64,000 nucleotides of DNA from NCBI GenBank assembly GCA_963802275.1, contig CAWDIB010000005.1, forward strand, positions 1-64,000, given 5' to 3'. Shown here one piece after another: positions 9,209 to 18,304 of the stretch. This stretch comes from CAZMZW01 sp963802275 (lineage in GTDB: Bacteria > Chloroflexota > Anaerolineae > Anaerolineales > Anaerolineaceae). Under the pieces are notes generated by a model. It saw nothing but the letters and a program-made list of their open reading frames with translations, was not told the origin of the DNA and searched no databases. The stretch's first letter is position 1; every line of letters begins with the position of its first letter. A program made the translations under genes and the position numbers.

Positions 9209-10301
9209 GCTGAAAGCCCAGTTCAGGGATAAAACCCACGTCCTGAGTTTGTTGCGTGAGATCAAAAAGACCATCGCCCACCCCTGGGTGATCATGGAGA
9301 TCTGCGGCGGGCAGACACATGCCATCATGCAGTACGGCCTGGATGAATTGCTGCCAAAGGAAATTGAGATCGTTCACGGCCCAGGCTGTCCGGTGTGCGT
9401 CACCCCATTGGAGCTGGTGGATAAGGCCGTTGCCATCGCTTCCCATCCGGATGTCATCTTCACCACCTTTGGCGACATGTTGCGTGTGCCTGGCTCCAGC
9501 CGCGACTTGTTTTCAGTTCGCGCCGCTGGCGGTGATGTGCGTGTGGTGCTATCACCGCTTGATGCCGTCAACGTTGCCCGCGATAACCCTGACCGCCAGG
9601 TGGTTTTCTTCGCTATCGGCTTCGAGACCACTGCCCCCAACAATATCATCAGCGTGCTGAAGGCCAGGGAACTGGGGTTAAAGAATTATTCCATCCTGGT
9701 ATCGCAGGTGCGTGTCCCGCCTGCGATGCATGCCATCCTCAGCTCGCCTGCCAATCGTGTGCAGGCTTTCCTGGCCGCCGGGCATGTCTGCGCAGTGATG
9801 GGCTACCATGAATATGAGCCGATCGCTGCACAATACCGCGCACCCATTATTGTCACCGGCTTTGAGCCGCTTGACCTGGTGCAGGGAATACTGCAAGCTG
9901 TCCGCCAGCTTGAAGCAGGTGAATTTGTAGTGCAGAATACCTATTCGCGTGTGGTCACCCGCGCCGGGAATGAAGTATCCCAAAAGCTCATCCAAAAGGT
10001 GTACGAACCCTGCGACATGCAATGGCGTGGAATTGGCTTGATCATCAAGAGTGGCTGGCAATTGTGCAAAGAATTCCATGAATATGATGCCAATCGCCGT
10101 TTTCACCTGGAAAGCATCCATACCCATGAATCTGAGGTTTGCATCGCCGGGCAGATCCTGCAGGGCTTGAAGAAACCCTTCGATTGCCCCGCCTTTGGCA
10201 GAGAGTGTACACCGATGAATCCGCTCGGCGCCACCATGGTCTCCTCGGAGGGCGCTTGCGCCGCTTATTACCGCTATGCACGCGATCGGAAGGTTGATTA
10301 A
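9198..10301 (+). CDS. hypD: Hydrogenase Fe-ligand assembly protein HypD
   Basis: HypD carries a [4Fe-4S] cluster and with HypC forms the scaffold on which Fe(CN)2CO is assembled. The 367-residue sequence has the expected motifs: CGGQTHAI with Cys36, GPGCPVCVTP with Cys64 and Cys67, the GFETTAP segment, and the C-terminal cluster ligands in CPAFGRECTPMNPLGATMVS and GACAAYYRY. Length is normal and the frame is intact. It is followed by hypE after 3 bases. Confidence 0.96.
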   Translation: MLSELKAQFRDKTHVLSLLREIKKTIAHPWVIMEICGGQTHAIMQYGLDELLPKEIEIVHGPGCPVCVTPLELVDKAVAIASHPDVIFTTFGDMLRVPGSSRDLFSVRAAGGDVRVVLSPLDAVNVARDNPDRQVVFFAIGFETTAPNNIISVLKARELGLKNYSILVSQVRVPPAMHAILSSPANRVQAFLAAGHVCAVMGYHEYEPIAAQYRAPIIVTGFEPLDLVQGILQAVRQLEAGEFVVQNTYSRVVTRAGNEVSQKLIQKVYEPCDMQWRGIGLIIKSGWQLCKEFHEYDANRRFHLESIHTHESEVCIAGQILQGLKKPFDCPAFGRECTPMNPLGATMVSSEGACAAYYRYARDRKVD

Positions 10302-10304
10302 TCA

Positions 10305-11375
10305 ATGGCTGAACCCGTTTTCGAAGGACCTGTCTGCCCCCTGCCCCTGAAACACAACCAATCGATTGTCATCGGGCATGGCAGTGGCGGGCGCATGACC
10401 TGTGACCTGATCGAGCAGGTCTTTCAATCCGCTTTTGGCAGTCCTGCCTTGCAGGCAGGTAATGACTTTGCCAGTGTTACATTGCTGGACAAAGCTGGAC
10501 TTAAAGGCCGCCTGACGATTTCCACCGATGCTCATGTCGTCAACCCGCTCATCTTTCCCGGTGGCGATATCGGCCGCCTGTCCGTCTCCGGCACGGTCAA
10601 CGATATCAGCATGTCCGGTGGCATCCCTCTGTATCTCACCGCCTCTTTCATCCTCGAAGAAGGCCTTCCAATCGACACTTTGAATCTCGTTGTCCAATCC
10701 ATGGGTAAGACCGCTGCTGAGGCGGGCGTGCAGATCATTGCCGGCGATACCAAAGTGGTAGAAAAGGGCAAAGCGGATAAGCTGTTCATTTCCACTTCTG
10801 GCATTGGTTGGATTCCCGAAGGAATTCAAATCGGCGGTGAAAAAGCCCAGAACGGCGATGCGGTCATCATTTCCGGTTCCATCGGCGAGCACGGCATGGC
10901 TGTTCTGGCTGCCCGCGGAAATTTGAACTTTTCAGCAGAGATTCGGTCGGATGTAGCTCCCTTGAATCATTTAATCCGGGGCGCGCTGACAATCGCTCCC
11001 CACGTGCATGTATTGCGTGACCCTACCCGCGGTGGCTTGGCCACCACTCTAAATGAGATCGCTTTACAAAGCCAAGTGACCATTGAACTTGATGAAGAAG
11101 CTATCCCGGTCAAACCTCAGGTACGGGCTGCTTGTGAAATGCTCGGTTTTGACCCCCTTTATGTTGCCAATGAGGGTAAGGTCATCATTATTCTGCCTGA
11201 ATCCGAAGCGGCTGACGCTCTGCAATATCTGCATCAGCAGCCATTGGGTAAGGATGCCGCTCTGATTGGCCGCGTCATGAAAGACCAATCAGCCCGCGTG
11301 CTGTTGAAAACCATCATCGGCGGGACACGCATCGTGGATATGCTGGCGGGGGAAATGTTGCCCAGAATTTGTTGA
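10305..11375 (+). CDS. hypE: Hydrogenase maturation protein HypE
   Basis: HypE dehydrates the carbamoyl group placed on its C-terminal cysteine by HypF to a thiocyanate, which is then passed to iron on HypCD. The 356-residue protein is a PurM/ThiL-like ATPase: GHGSGGRMT at the N-terminus, DAHVVNPLIFPGGDIG, ISGSIGEHGMAVLAAR and LRDPTRGGLATTLNE. It ends exactly with the required tail MLPRIC, the final Cys being the substrate carrier. It is the last gene of the operon. I see no strong intrinsic terminator in the 36 bases before the convergent methyltransferase gene. Confidence 0.96.
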   Translation: MAEPVFEGPVCPLPLKHNQSIVIGHGSGGRMTCDLIEQVFQSAFGSPALQAGNDFASVTLLDKAGLKGRLTISTDAHVVNPLIFPGGDIGRLSVSGTVNDISMSGGIPLYLTASFILEEGLPIDTLNLVVQSMGKTAAEAGVQIIAGDTKVVEKGKADKLFISTSGIGWIPEGIQIGGEKAQNGDAVIISGSIGEHGMAVLAARGNLNFSAEIRSDVAPLNHLIRGALTIAPHVHVLRDPTRGGLATTLNEIALQSQVTIELDEEAIPVKPQVRAACEMLGFDPLYVANEGKVIIILPESEAADALQYLHQQPLGKDAALIGRVMKDQSARVLLKTIIGGTRIVDMLAGEMLPRIC

Positions 11376-11411
11376 GCATTTACGCGCAAGTTGTAATTAA
11401 CAATACCGGGT

Positions 11412-12083
11412 CTATTTTTTTTCGCAAACAATTACTTCAAAAAAGGATAGCAAGGGTAATATCGTTGTGATTTTTCGAATGTGAAAATATTCCGACAATA
11501 TCTTTTTTATATGATAAATATTGCGGACATGGTATTCCCCACTGTATCCCGCCAATTTCCGTCCAATTTTATACAGAATATTTTCTGTTGGTCCTGAAAC
11601 CAGTAAAATTCCTTCCTCATCCATTATGGAACAAAAATCACTTACTATTTTTTCTAAGTCATCTACATGTTCCAGAACTTCACTTGCAAGAATCAAATCC
11701 ATACTTTTTCTCATCGAAATCAACTGTGAATAATCATCACAATAGGTTATTTTTTTCCAATTATAATGTTCTCCAATTTTTTCCAATTCAGTTACATCTT
11801 TATCAAAAGCAATTACTCTTTTCGCTCGATCGATGAGAAATGGCAGGAATAAACCATAACCACAGCCAAAATCCAAAACCTTGTTATATTTTGTTTTTGC
11901 AGTCTCAATTTCGTGTAATATGACTTTAACCCGTTTCCAAACCAGCCATCGCATGAGGGGATTTGAAATAGTATAAGAAGGTAAACCTTGCTCGTTGCAA
12001 TAACCTTCCGGATGCGAATCCATAATCATGCGGAATCGTTCTATACATTCCTTTTGATACTCGCGAAATTGCTTACGTTTCAC
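11412..12083 (-). CDS. Class I SAM-dependent methyltransferase
   Basis: The 223-residue protein has the SAM-binding motif I VLDFGCGYGLFLPFL (about residues 70-84), an acidic motif II IAFDKD, and a motif with a catalytic-domain helix LILASEVLEHVDDL. The latter motif is typical of UbiE/Coq5-like small-molecule methyltransferases and of methylases in glycan clusters. It is the last gene of a minus-strand set with a flippase-like protein, GT2 and GT-C genes, which suggests modification of a lipid-linked sugar. The substrate is unknown. Composition is AT-rich relative to hypE. Confidence 0.85.
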   Translation of the reverse strand: MKRKQFREYQKECIERFRMIMDSHPEGYCNEQGLPSYTISNPLMRWLVWKRVKVILHEIETAKTKYNKVLDFGCGYGLFLPFLIDRAKRVIAFDKDVTELEKIGEHYNWKKITYCDDYSQLISMRKSMDLILASEVLEHVDDLEKIVSDFCSIMDEEGILLVSGPTENILYKIGRKLAGYSGEYHVRNIYHIKKILSEYFHIRKITTILPLLSFFEVIVCEKK

Positions 12084-12108
12084 TTATAATCCTTAATGTG
12101 ATTTTTTT

Positions 12109-13005
12109 CTATCGACGGATTATTATCATCGCTATTCCGGCAAAAAGTAGATCGACCAATGTATAAATGAACCGGTGAACCAAAATATAAATCCCTATTG
12201 CTGAATTCGAAAAAAGGGCGGTAAAAAGGTACAATGCCGTTGCCTCACGTACACCGATGCCTCCCGGCGCAAATATGGCAACATAGCCTGCAAGAAAACT
12301 TAACCCAAAAGCCCCTATACTGAAAATCAGGTCATTTGCTGATTTTGCGTGATTTATAAGCACAAAAAAACTGATGCCGTAAACTGTCCACATTAAAGTT
12401 TGGGAAATGAAATTCCATACAACTTTTTTTATCGAAAAGATTTCCGTATTTGCACGATAATATAATTCGGATGCAAATAACACTATTACCCACAACGCAA
12501 GAGCGATACCGGCAATAATAATTTGCCCACTAATTGACACGGAAATATGAAATTGGTTCAATAATATTTCAGGTTTACTGATGAATAAATAGAAAATACT
12601 GACAAGAAAAGATCCAAAAATCAACCAGATATTCTCAACAACAAATGCCTTTGCTGAATTCTTCGTAGTGATGCCATTTTCCTTATAATTTGAAAACCTG
12701 GCCACATATTGCCAGATTCCGCCTGGTATGAATTTCCCCAGTTGAGAAATAGAGACGAACGAAAATGCCTTCTTGAATTCCGGATACCATCCTATTGATC
12801 CTAAAGAATTTTTCACCAAATCAATAGTAAATAATTTAAAAATTAACAATAATGCCAAAGAGAACCCAACATTTATCGCATTGATTGTGCTTAAATAGAT
12901 TTTAATTTCATTGTAGTTTTTAACGAAATAAATAAAAGCACCTGCAATAACAGCTAAGACCCAAATGACTTTCAAAATGGAAAAAAGGTGTTTCTTTTGG
13001 ATCAA
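12109..13005 (-). CDS. Flippase-like membrane protein (LPG synthase TM / UPF0104 family)
   Basis: A 298-residue integral membrane protein with about eight hydrophobic segments and the family motifs QLGKFIPGGIWQYVARF (residues about 90-106) and FAPGGIGVREA near the C-terminus. This family is related to the membrane domain of lysylphosphatidylglycerol synthase and often accompanies glycosyltransferases. Roles in lipid or glycolipid transport are proposed but not proven. It directly abuts the GT2 gene on its upstream side with no gap, so the two are almost certainly co-transcribed and may act on the same polyprenyl-linked sugar. Confidence 0.82.
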   Translation of the reverse strand: MIQKKHLFSILKVIWVLAVIAGAFIYFVKNYNEIKIYLSTINAINVGFSLALLLIFKLFTIDLVKNSLGSIGWYPEFKKAFSFVSISQLGKFIPGGIWQYVARFSNYKENGITTKNSAKAFVVENIWLIFGSFLVSIFYLFISKPEILLNQFHISVSISGQIIIAGIALALWVIVLFASELYYRANTEIFSIKKVVWNFISQTLMWTVYGISFFVLINHAKSANDLIFSIGAFGLSFLAGYVAIFAPGGIGVREATALYLFTALFSNSAIGIYILVHRFIYTLVDLLFAGIAMIIIRR

Positions 13006-13983
13006 TTAGGAATCTTTTTTCTTCAATGATTTTTTTTGCAGGTAGAGTTGCTTCTCCAGCGTCATCCGCATACCCGCCAGGATATCCGCCAGAAAACCGA
13101 TGATGACAAGCAGCAATCCCAACGAAAAAAGGTAAACACCGACAAAACCGATGAATTTGTATGGTGAAAATTGGCCGGTTATGAAATAGTGAATTAATAT
13201 GAAAATAATCATCACGACACCAACCAGCAGGGGTAGCGCAGCCAAAGTACTGAAAAAAAACAGCGGTCGATAATCACGGAACGCCTTCAGAATAATGCGC
13301 AGGGTTTGGCTGGTATATTGGAACAGGTTATTAGCCACCTTGGATTGGCGGTCGGGGAAATATCTCACCTGGATGGGAATGGAAACAAGCCGTTGGCGTT
13401 TAAAAGCCAAATCAATGATGGTCTCATGAGTATAGGTATAATGCCCGGTCAGGTTCAAATGCAGAGCTGCCTCGCGGTTCATTGCTCTGAAACCGCTGGA
13501 AACGTCCCCCAGCTTTGTCCCGGCCAGCGAGTTCACTAATCTGGTCATCACCTGGTTCCCCCAGAATTTGATCCAGGACATGTGATCCGGCCTTTTTTTA
13601 TCACCGTCAGCCTCGGAAAAGCGCTCCGCAGTGACAAAATCCGCCTTTCCTTCGAGAATGGGTTGGATCAGTTTATTGATATCTTTTGGATCATATTGCA
13701 TATCAGCATCGATGTTCACCAGGATATCGGCATCCTGCTCCAGGAAATATTTGATGCCATCCTGGATGGTCTTGCCAAGTCCTTCATTTTGAGCATGGCG
13801 CAGGACAATAGCGCCACATTTCTTTGCAATCTCCGCAGTACCATCGGAGGAACCATCATCCACTACTACAGTCTGCAGATTGATCTTCCACTTTTTCAAA
13901 TCCGGTATGCGTTTCAGTAACTCACGGATGCTCTTTGCTTCATTAAATGCAGGGATGATAACAATCAACTTCATTTTTTTCAA
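13006..13983 (-). CDS. Family 2 glycosyltransferase, polyprenol-phosphate sugar synthase type
   Basis: The 325-residue protein has an N-terminal GT-A domain with IIPAFNEAKSIREL, VVVDDGSSDGT and NIDADMQYDP (the DxD-like metal site), followed by two hydrophobic segments at about residues 232-260 and 270-300. This is the layout of dolichyl- or polyprenyl-phosphate mannose/glucose synthases, which load a lipid carrier for membrane GT-C enzymes. The downstream flippase-like gene starts at the next base and a GT-C gene lies upstream, which fits a load-flip-transfer pathway. The exact sugar is unknown. Confidence 0.88.
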   Translation of the reverse strand: MKKMKLIVIIPAFNEAKSIRELLKRIPDLKKWKINLQTVVVDDGSSDGTAEIAKKCGAIVLRHAQNEGLGKTIQDGIKYFLEQDADILVNIDADMQYDPKDINKLIQPILEGKADFVTAERFSEADGDKKRPDHMSWIKFWGNQVMTRLVNSLAGTKLGDVSSGFRAMNREAALHLNLTGHYTYTHETIIDLAFKRQRLVSIPIQVRYFPDRQSKVANNLFQYTSQTLRIILKAFRDYRPLFFFSTLAALPLLVGVVMIIFILIHYFITGQFSPYKFIGFVGVYLFSLGLLLVIIGFLADILAGMRMTLEKQLYLQKKSLKKKDS

Positions 13984-14040
13984 GAATGGGCTTTTATTGT
14001 TACAATTCTATAATAAAAATCCTTTATTGGCGGATTGAGC

Positions 14041-15891
14041 TTATTTTCTCATTTCAATAAATAGATAGGGTATCCAGGAATCATCTTCAAATATTAGATT
14101 GAATTGCCCGCTCTCCAATTTATTGTTCACATCTTCCATGATGTTTTTCTCGGCATATTTGGGGATAAGCAGGTAAGCATGATTGGCTTCGAGGCGGGAA
14201 AGTGTCAGTTGGTAATCATTGTAATTATCAAATAGGAAACTGATCTTCCTTCCCGTCAGACCTGGCAGGTTCATCAAAGGGTAACTGGTGATGATCGTGT
14301 AATCCTGAGGATGTTGTTCAACAATTTCCAATATTTTACGATTTAGCGTAGGCGAAAAGGTATTCAATGCCTGTTCATTTTGATGCAGTTTTAATTTTTG
14401 ATCAGATATCAGCATAATGCCGGTTAAAATAAGTATGACACTTATAACAAAGATAACCCACTTCATGTCCATTTTTTTGGTGAAATGAGTTGGAATAAGT
14501 TGTAGGAACCTGTTTACTAAAAAATCAATGCTTAACCCTCCGGTCACTGCAAAAAGCGGGAAAAATATCGCCAGGTTGCGAAAATCATAACTGGCAAGAT
14601 AACCCCAGCTGATGATCAACGGCAGCATGATCAAATAAACAATGGCGCGGATAACCGGTTCCAGGCAAAAGGAGATCGGAATGATGAGGATAAGCAGGTA
14701 GAAATATTTTTCCATTAATCCGGCCACTTCGGATAACCTGCTAATAATCCCAGCAGATTGATAGTACCGTTCCGTATGTCCGACGATCAACTCCACCTCT
14801 GACTTTTCCATACCCTGCCAGATCATTACCTGCTTGTAAAGATACCAGGGAAGAACGATTAATAGCACAAGCAGGAGAATCATCAAGAGATATCTCCAGT
14901 ACTTGTGCCAACCCTGCTTCAGCATCGGCCAGATGATAAACGTGAAATAGACCAAAGAAAAAAGGAGCAGAAATAGCAAACCAATCTGCTTGGTGATGGC
15001 TGCGCCAGCGGCAGTCACCGCTATCAGGGTTTCATATATTTTGCGGTCGGATATTTTTCTTACAGCAGAATTTAATTCCATCAGTAAATAAACCGCTGAG
15101 AAGGCAAAAAAGGCAACGGGCATATCCGCAAAGCCCTCGATCAGATATGAACCGAGGAACTTTTTTAGGGTCAAATATGCAATGGCTGCTGCAATGAGAA
15201 AACCTGCATTCCTCTTCGATATTGACAAGTCAATCATCATAATGAGGATAAAAAGTGTGAACAGGGGCATGATCCCCTGCCCGAACATCTGGATGCTGGT
15301 ATCCCCCATCAAAACGTAAAAGATGGACCAGGTGGTGGGAAGTAGTTGCGGGTAACGCCAGGTGCTGACTGGTAATGTATTGTTCGCCCACGCAATTGCC
15401 CATTTATTCCAGCTGACGATGGTGTCATAGGAATCGAACACCGAGCCAAGATTCCAGGTGAAAAGCCGCACGATCCAATTCAATGCCACATATGCCAACC
15501 CAATACATGCGGTTAGATATATCAGGCGCAGGAAAAAATGAAAACCGGATTTTATATTCTCCTCACGGAGATATTTTTTCCACCCATCTGCAAATTCAAT
15601 CAGTTTTTTGCGTAATTTTTGGAGCAAAAATTCAACAGGTTTATTCAAATCAACCCAATACAGCCAAGCAGCCAAAATCACTTCACCACTGAAAAGGATG
15701 AGCATAATCGGGTGGGTATAGAAACGGAAAATCGTCAGGAGGAACACCAAGCAATAATTAATGATCAGGCTGGTACTTACTATTGAAATCAGATGGGGTA
15801 TTAAACGCGACTTGAAATTAATAATTTTTACCAGGATCAACCCGGGTAGAATGAATGCCTGTATTACCCCTAAAATGCCAAAAATTAACAT
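14041..15891 (-). CDS. Membrane GT-C glycosyltransferase-like protein
   Basis: The 616-residue polytopic protein has about 11-13 hydrophobic segments and a short soluble C-terminus. In GT-C enzymes an acidic residue in the first large outer loop is catalytic. Here that loop contains SVFDSYDTIVSWNKWAIAWA (residues about 155-174), followed by LLPTTWSIFYVLMG. This matches the general plan of enzymes that use polyprenyl-phosphate sugars as donors. The adjacent GT2 gene could make such a donor. No specific subfamily can be named from sequence alone. The start codon lies beside an AT-rich upstream region. Confidence 0.75.
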   Translation of the reverse strand: MLIFGILGVIQAFILPGLILVKIINFKSRLIPHLISIVSTSLIINYCLVFLLTIFRFYTHPIMLILFSGEVILAAWLYWVDLNKPVEFLLQKLRKKLIEFADGWKKYLREENIKSGFHFFLRLIYLTACIGLAYVALNWIVRLFTWNLGSVFDSYDTIVSWNKWAIAWANNTLPVSTWRYPQLLPTTWSIFYVLMGDTSIQMFGQGIMPLFTLFILIMMIDLSISKRNAGFLIAAAIAYLTLKKFLGSYLIEGFADMPVAFFAFSAVYLLMELNSAVRKISDRKIYETLIAVTAAGAAITKQIGLLFLLLFSLVYFTFIIWPMLKQGWHKYWRYLLMILLLVLLIVLPWYLYKQVMIWQGMEKSEVELIVGHTERYYQSAGIISRLSEVAGLMEKYFYLLILIIPISFCLEPVIRAIVYLIMLPLIISWGYLASYDFRNLAIFFPLFAVTGGLSIDFLVNRFLQLIPTHFTKKMDMKWVIFVISVILILTGIMLISDQKLKLHQNEQALNTFSPTLNRKILEIVEQHPQDYTIITSYPLMNLPGLTGRKISFLFDNYNDYQLTLSRLEANHAYLLIPKYAEKNIMEDVNNKLESGQFNLIFEDDSWIPYLFIEMRK

Positions 15892-16027
15892 TTCACCTCG
15901 AAAAATATATTGTGGATATGTTTTGAAATAACAAGCGGCAGAAGGTATTTATCACTTCTTATTATTTTACTTAATTTATTTGATTTTCTTTTGTCATACT
16001 TCAGAGATATGAATGTATTTATTTGGC

Positions 16028-16660
16028 TCAATTCGAATCTGTTTTATAAACCACCAGATTATTGATCAGCAAAGGAATATGCCAGTATCGTTTCGTTTTA
16101 GCATCCTTGAAACCTTCAAAAGATTTCCATGCTTCATCACTCAAATAATTCAAATGATCAAATTGCCTGGAACCTGGCAGGGTATGATGATTTCCATCTT
16201 GAAGATGCCAGAAGAACCTGGCCATGTGAGGTTCGATTAAAGTGCCATTGCTGGGCATGATTGAAATGTGGGATTTTGAAACCCGGTTTATTTCCGAGAT
16301 CGCTCTCGATAATTTTTCAATCGGAACGATATGCTCCAGTACACCAATGGACAAGCTTAGATCAAAAAAACGACTCGGGAATGGGATTTGGGAAGCATCC
16401 CCAATGATCAGGTCAAAATTTTCCTGGCGCAATCCTGCATCGGCGATATCAAGACCGTATAGATAGATGTCAGTTCTTCCTTTCAAAAATTTGACAAAAT
16501 CCTTGCCGATATAACAACCAATATCCAGGATATGAACTGGTTGTGCATGATCCCTGCTGATAAATCCGTTCATCAGATCATCGATCATCCTGAACCGTCG
16601 TAAAGAAATGGCGTTTTGATATCCTGATTGGTAAGCGATCTTTTTGATGAATTGAAGCAT
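16028..16660 (-). CDS. Class I SAM-dependent methyltransferase
   Basis: The 210-residue protein has motif I ILDIGCYIGKDFVKFL (about residue 44), motif II YGLDIAD, DLIIGDASQIPFPSRFFDL and the LSIGVLEHIV helix, all typical of the Methyltransf_11 group. The unusual Cys-Tyr within the glycine-rich loop is tolerated in related enzymes. It lies upstream of the GT-C gene on the same strand, separated by about 140 bases, and belongs by context to the surface-glycan genes. Substrate unknown. Confidence 0.82.
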   Translation of the reverse strand: MLQFIKKIAYQSGYQNAISLRRFRMIDDLMNGFISRDHAQPVHILDIGCYIGKDFVKFLKGRTDIYLYGLDIADAGLRQENFDLIIGDASQIPFPSRFFDLSLSIGVLEHIVPIEKLSRAISEINRVSKSHISIMPSNGTLIEPHMARFFWHLQDGNHHTLPGSRQFDHLNYLSDEAWKSFEGFKDAKTKRYWHIPLLINNLVVYKTDSN

Positions 16661-16759
16661 CTATTCTCCAAAAATATGTTTGGTGATTTTTATCCTATAC
16701 GATGAACAACTCAATTTTACCTTTTTGTTTTGGTTAAAAGCTGTTCCAAAAAATAAGCC

Positions 16760-16787
16760 TTGACAATGCCTTTTCTACCCTTATACT
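16760..16787 (+). promoter_or_regulatory. Sigma-70-type promoter for methyltransferase/PIG-L pair
   Basis: TTGACA at 16760-16765 and TATACT at 16782-16787 are separated by 16 bases. The -10 lies 29 bases before the ATG at 16816. It faces away from the minus-strand methyltransferase and would drive the two-gene unit 16816-18275. Confidence 0.7.
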
Positions 16788-16815
16788 TATGTAAAAAATT
16801 AATCAGGCGAGATAA

Positions 16816-17619
16816 ATGAAAATTAATTATCAAGAAACAACTACGGATTTAGCCAAAAGAATTGACATCCATAATCAGTATGGCGGGCGCAATATTGATG
16901 AGTGGATGCTGCAATTGCTCAATCTGAGACCAGGCATGAAGATCTTGGATGCCGCTTGCGGTTCCGGTAAGCAGGTTTTTTCGTTTTATCACCACCTCAA
17001 GGGAGATGTGGAAATAACCGGCGGTGATGTGTCAAAAGACCTGTTGGAGCAAGCCCGCCAGGAAGCTGCCAAACAACAGATTAAAGCTTCCTTTGTTGAC
17101 TTGGATTTTAACCAACGCTTTAATTTCCCGGATGATCAGTTTGACATGCTTTCCTGCTGCTTTGCCATTTATTATGCCGTGGATATGCCAGTTACCATCC
17201 GTGAGATGCATCGCGTGCTCAAACCAGGAGGTCAGCTTTTTACCAGTGGCCCCATGCCGCAAAACAAACAGGTTTTCTATGATGTCATCCGTGAAGCTAC
17301 CAACAACAAGCCCATTCCGCCCATGCCCGGCAGTTCCCGCTATGATAGTGAGATTCTGAATACAATACGAAATATATTTTCCAAAGTGGAAGTCCACTTG
17401 TTTGAAAACCCCCTCACCTTTACCAGCGCTGAACCATTCTTGGAATACACTCGTGCATCCTTATCCGAAGACCGAAAATTATGGGGAGATTTTTTCAAAG
17501 GTAAGAATGATTTTGAGCGCATCATGGATCAGATTGGCGTAGTCACCCGCAATCGCATTGAACGCGATGGCAAGTTGGTCATGACCAAAGTTGTCGGCGG
17601 ATTCGTTGCCACGAAATAA
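16816..17619 (+). CDS. SAM-dependent methyltransferase, Methyltransf_11/UbiE-like
   Basis: The 267-residue protein carries motif I GMKILDAACGSGKQVFSF (about residues 38-55), motif II EITGGDVSKD, FPDDQFDMLSCCFAIYYAVD and the post-III segment MHRVLKPGGQLFTSGP, a complete class I methyltransferase fold. The C-terminal quarter (ENPLTFTSAEPFLEYTRA onward) probably forms the acceptor cap. The PIG-L deacetylase gene begins 2 bases downstream, so the pair may act on the same glycan or amino-sugar product. The substrate cannot be read from sequence. Confidence 0.85.
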   Translation: MKINYQETTTDLAKRIDIHNQYGGRNIDEWMLQLLNLRPGMKILDAACGSGKQVFSFYHHLKGDVEITGGDVSKDLLEQARQEAAKQQIKASFVDLDFNQRFNFPDDQFDMLSCCFAIYYAVDMPVTIREMHRVLKPGGQLFTSGPMPQNKQVFYDVIREATNNKPIPPMPGSSRYDSEILNTIRNIFSKVEVHLFENPLTFTSAEPFLEYTRASLSEDRKLWGDFFKGKNDFERIMDQIGVVTRNRIERDGKLVMTKVVGGFVATK

Positions 17620-17621
17620 CC

Positions 17622-18275
17622 ATGAATCAAAGCTTACTTTTTTACGGTAAAAGCATTCTCTTCCTGGGTGCACACCCGGATGACATTGAACTGGGTTGCG
17701 GTGCATTCATCGCTCACATCGCTGACCACTCGGATATCCGCTGCGTGACGCTCTCAGACAACCAGAAAAATCCTGTTTTGAAAAGTCTGGTGGAAGAACA
17801 TTATCGCAGCATGAAAATCTTGGGTGTTCCTGAAAAAAAGGTTATCCTGGGTAAATTTGAAACCCGACGTTTCCCGCAGGCGCGTCAGGAAATCCTGGAA
17901 TATTTATTTGAACTGAATAAGCAACTTCAACCGGAAATAGTTTTTGTCCATACCCGCGCCGACCTGCATCAGGACCATGCTACTATTGCCGAGGAAGCGC
18001 TGCGTGCCTTTCGCGGCACAAGTGTTTTTGGCTATGATGTCATTCGCAGCAGCCATGGCTTTTTCCCTTCCTTCCTCATTGAAGTCAATGAACAGGATGT
18101 TGACCTGAAAATTAAAGCCCTGGCGGAATACCACACCTACGATAATAAATACTACTTCAAGCCGGATGTGACCCGTGCCACCCTGATCAGAAACGGTGCC
18201 ATTGCTGAGCGCAATTATGCAGAGGCATTCGATATCCTTCGTATGATAGGCACTTTTGGTAAATTAGTCCCCTAA
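17622..18275 (+). CDS. PIG-L family N-deacetylase
   Basis: The 217-residue protein has the metal-binding and catalytic motif GAHPDDIELGCG (His18, Asp20, Asp21) and the second metal-ligand segment HTRADLHQDHATI near residue 110. The family removes acetyl groups from N-acetylglucosamine-type substrates such as GlcNAc-PI, GlcNAc-malate (BshB) and mycothiol precursors. No BshA or BshC neighbour is present, and the linked methyltransferase rather points to a surface sugar or nucleoside product. A strong intrinsic terminator follows immediately. Confidence 0.88.
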   Translation: MNQSLLFYGKSILFLGAHPDDIELGCGAFIAHIADHSDIRCVTLSDNQKNPVLKSLVEEHYRSMKILGVPEKKVILGKFETRRFPQARQEILEYLFELNKQLQPEIVFVHTRADLHQDHATIAEEALRAFRGTSVFGYDVIRSSHGFFPSFLIEVNEQDVDLKIKALAEYHTYDNKYYFKPDVTRATLIRNGAIAERNYAEAFDILRMIGTFGKLVP

Positions 18276-18278
18276 ATG

Positions 18279-18304
18279 AAAGCTCCCTTTCGGGAGCTTT
18301 TTTT
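18279..18304 (+). terminator. Rho-independent terminator, probably bidirectional
   Basis: A 9-bp perfect stem AAAGCTCCC / GGGAGCTTT with a 4-base loop is followed by a run of seven Ts. It closes the methyltransferase/PIG-L unit. The A-rich 5' arm allows it also to serve sufU, which ends at 18303 on the other strand. Confidence 0.9.

Noticed and set aside
16816..18275. Bacillithiol synthesis (BshB-type deacetylase)
   Set aside because: No BshA or BshC homologue is present and the linked gene is a methyltransferase.
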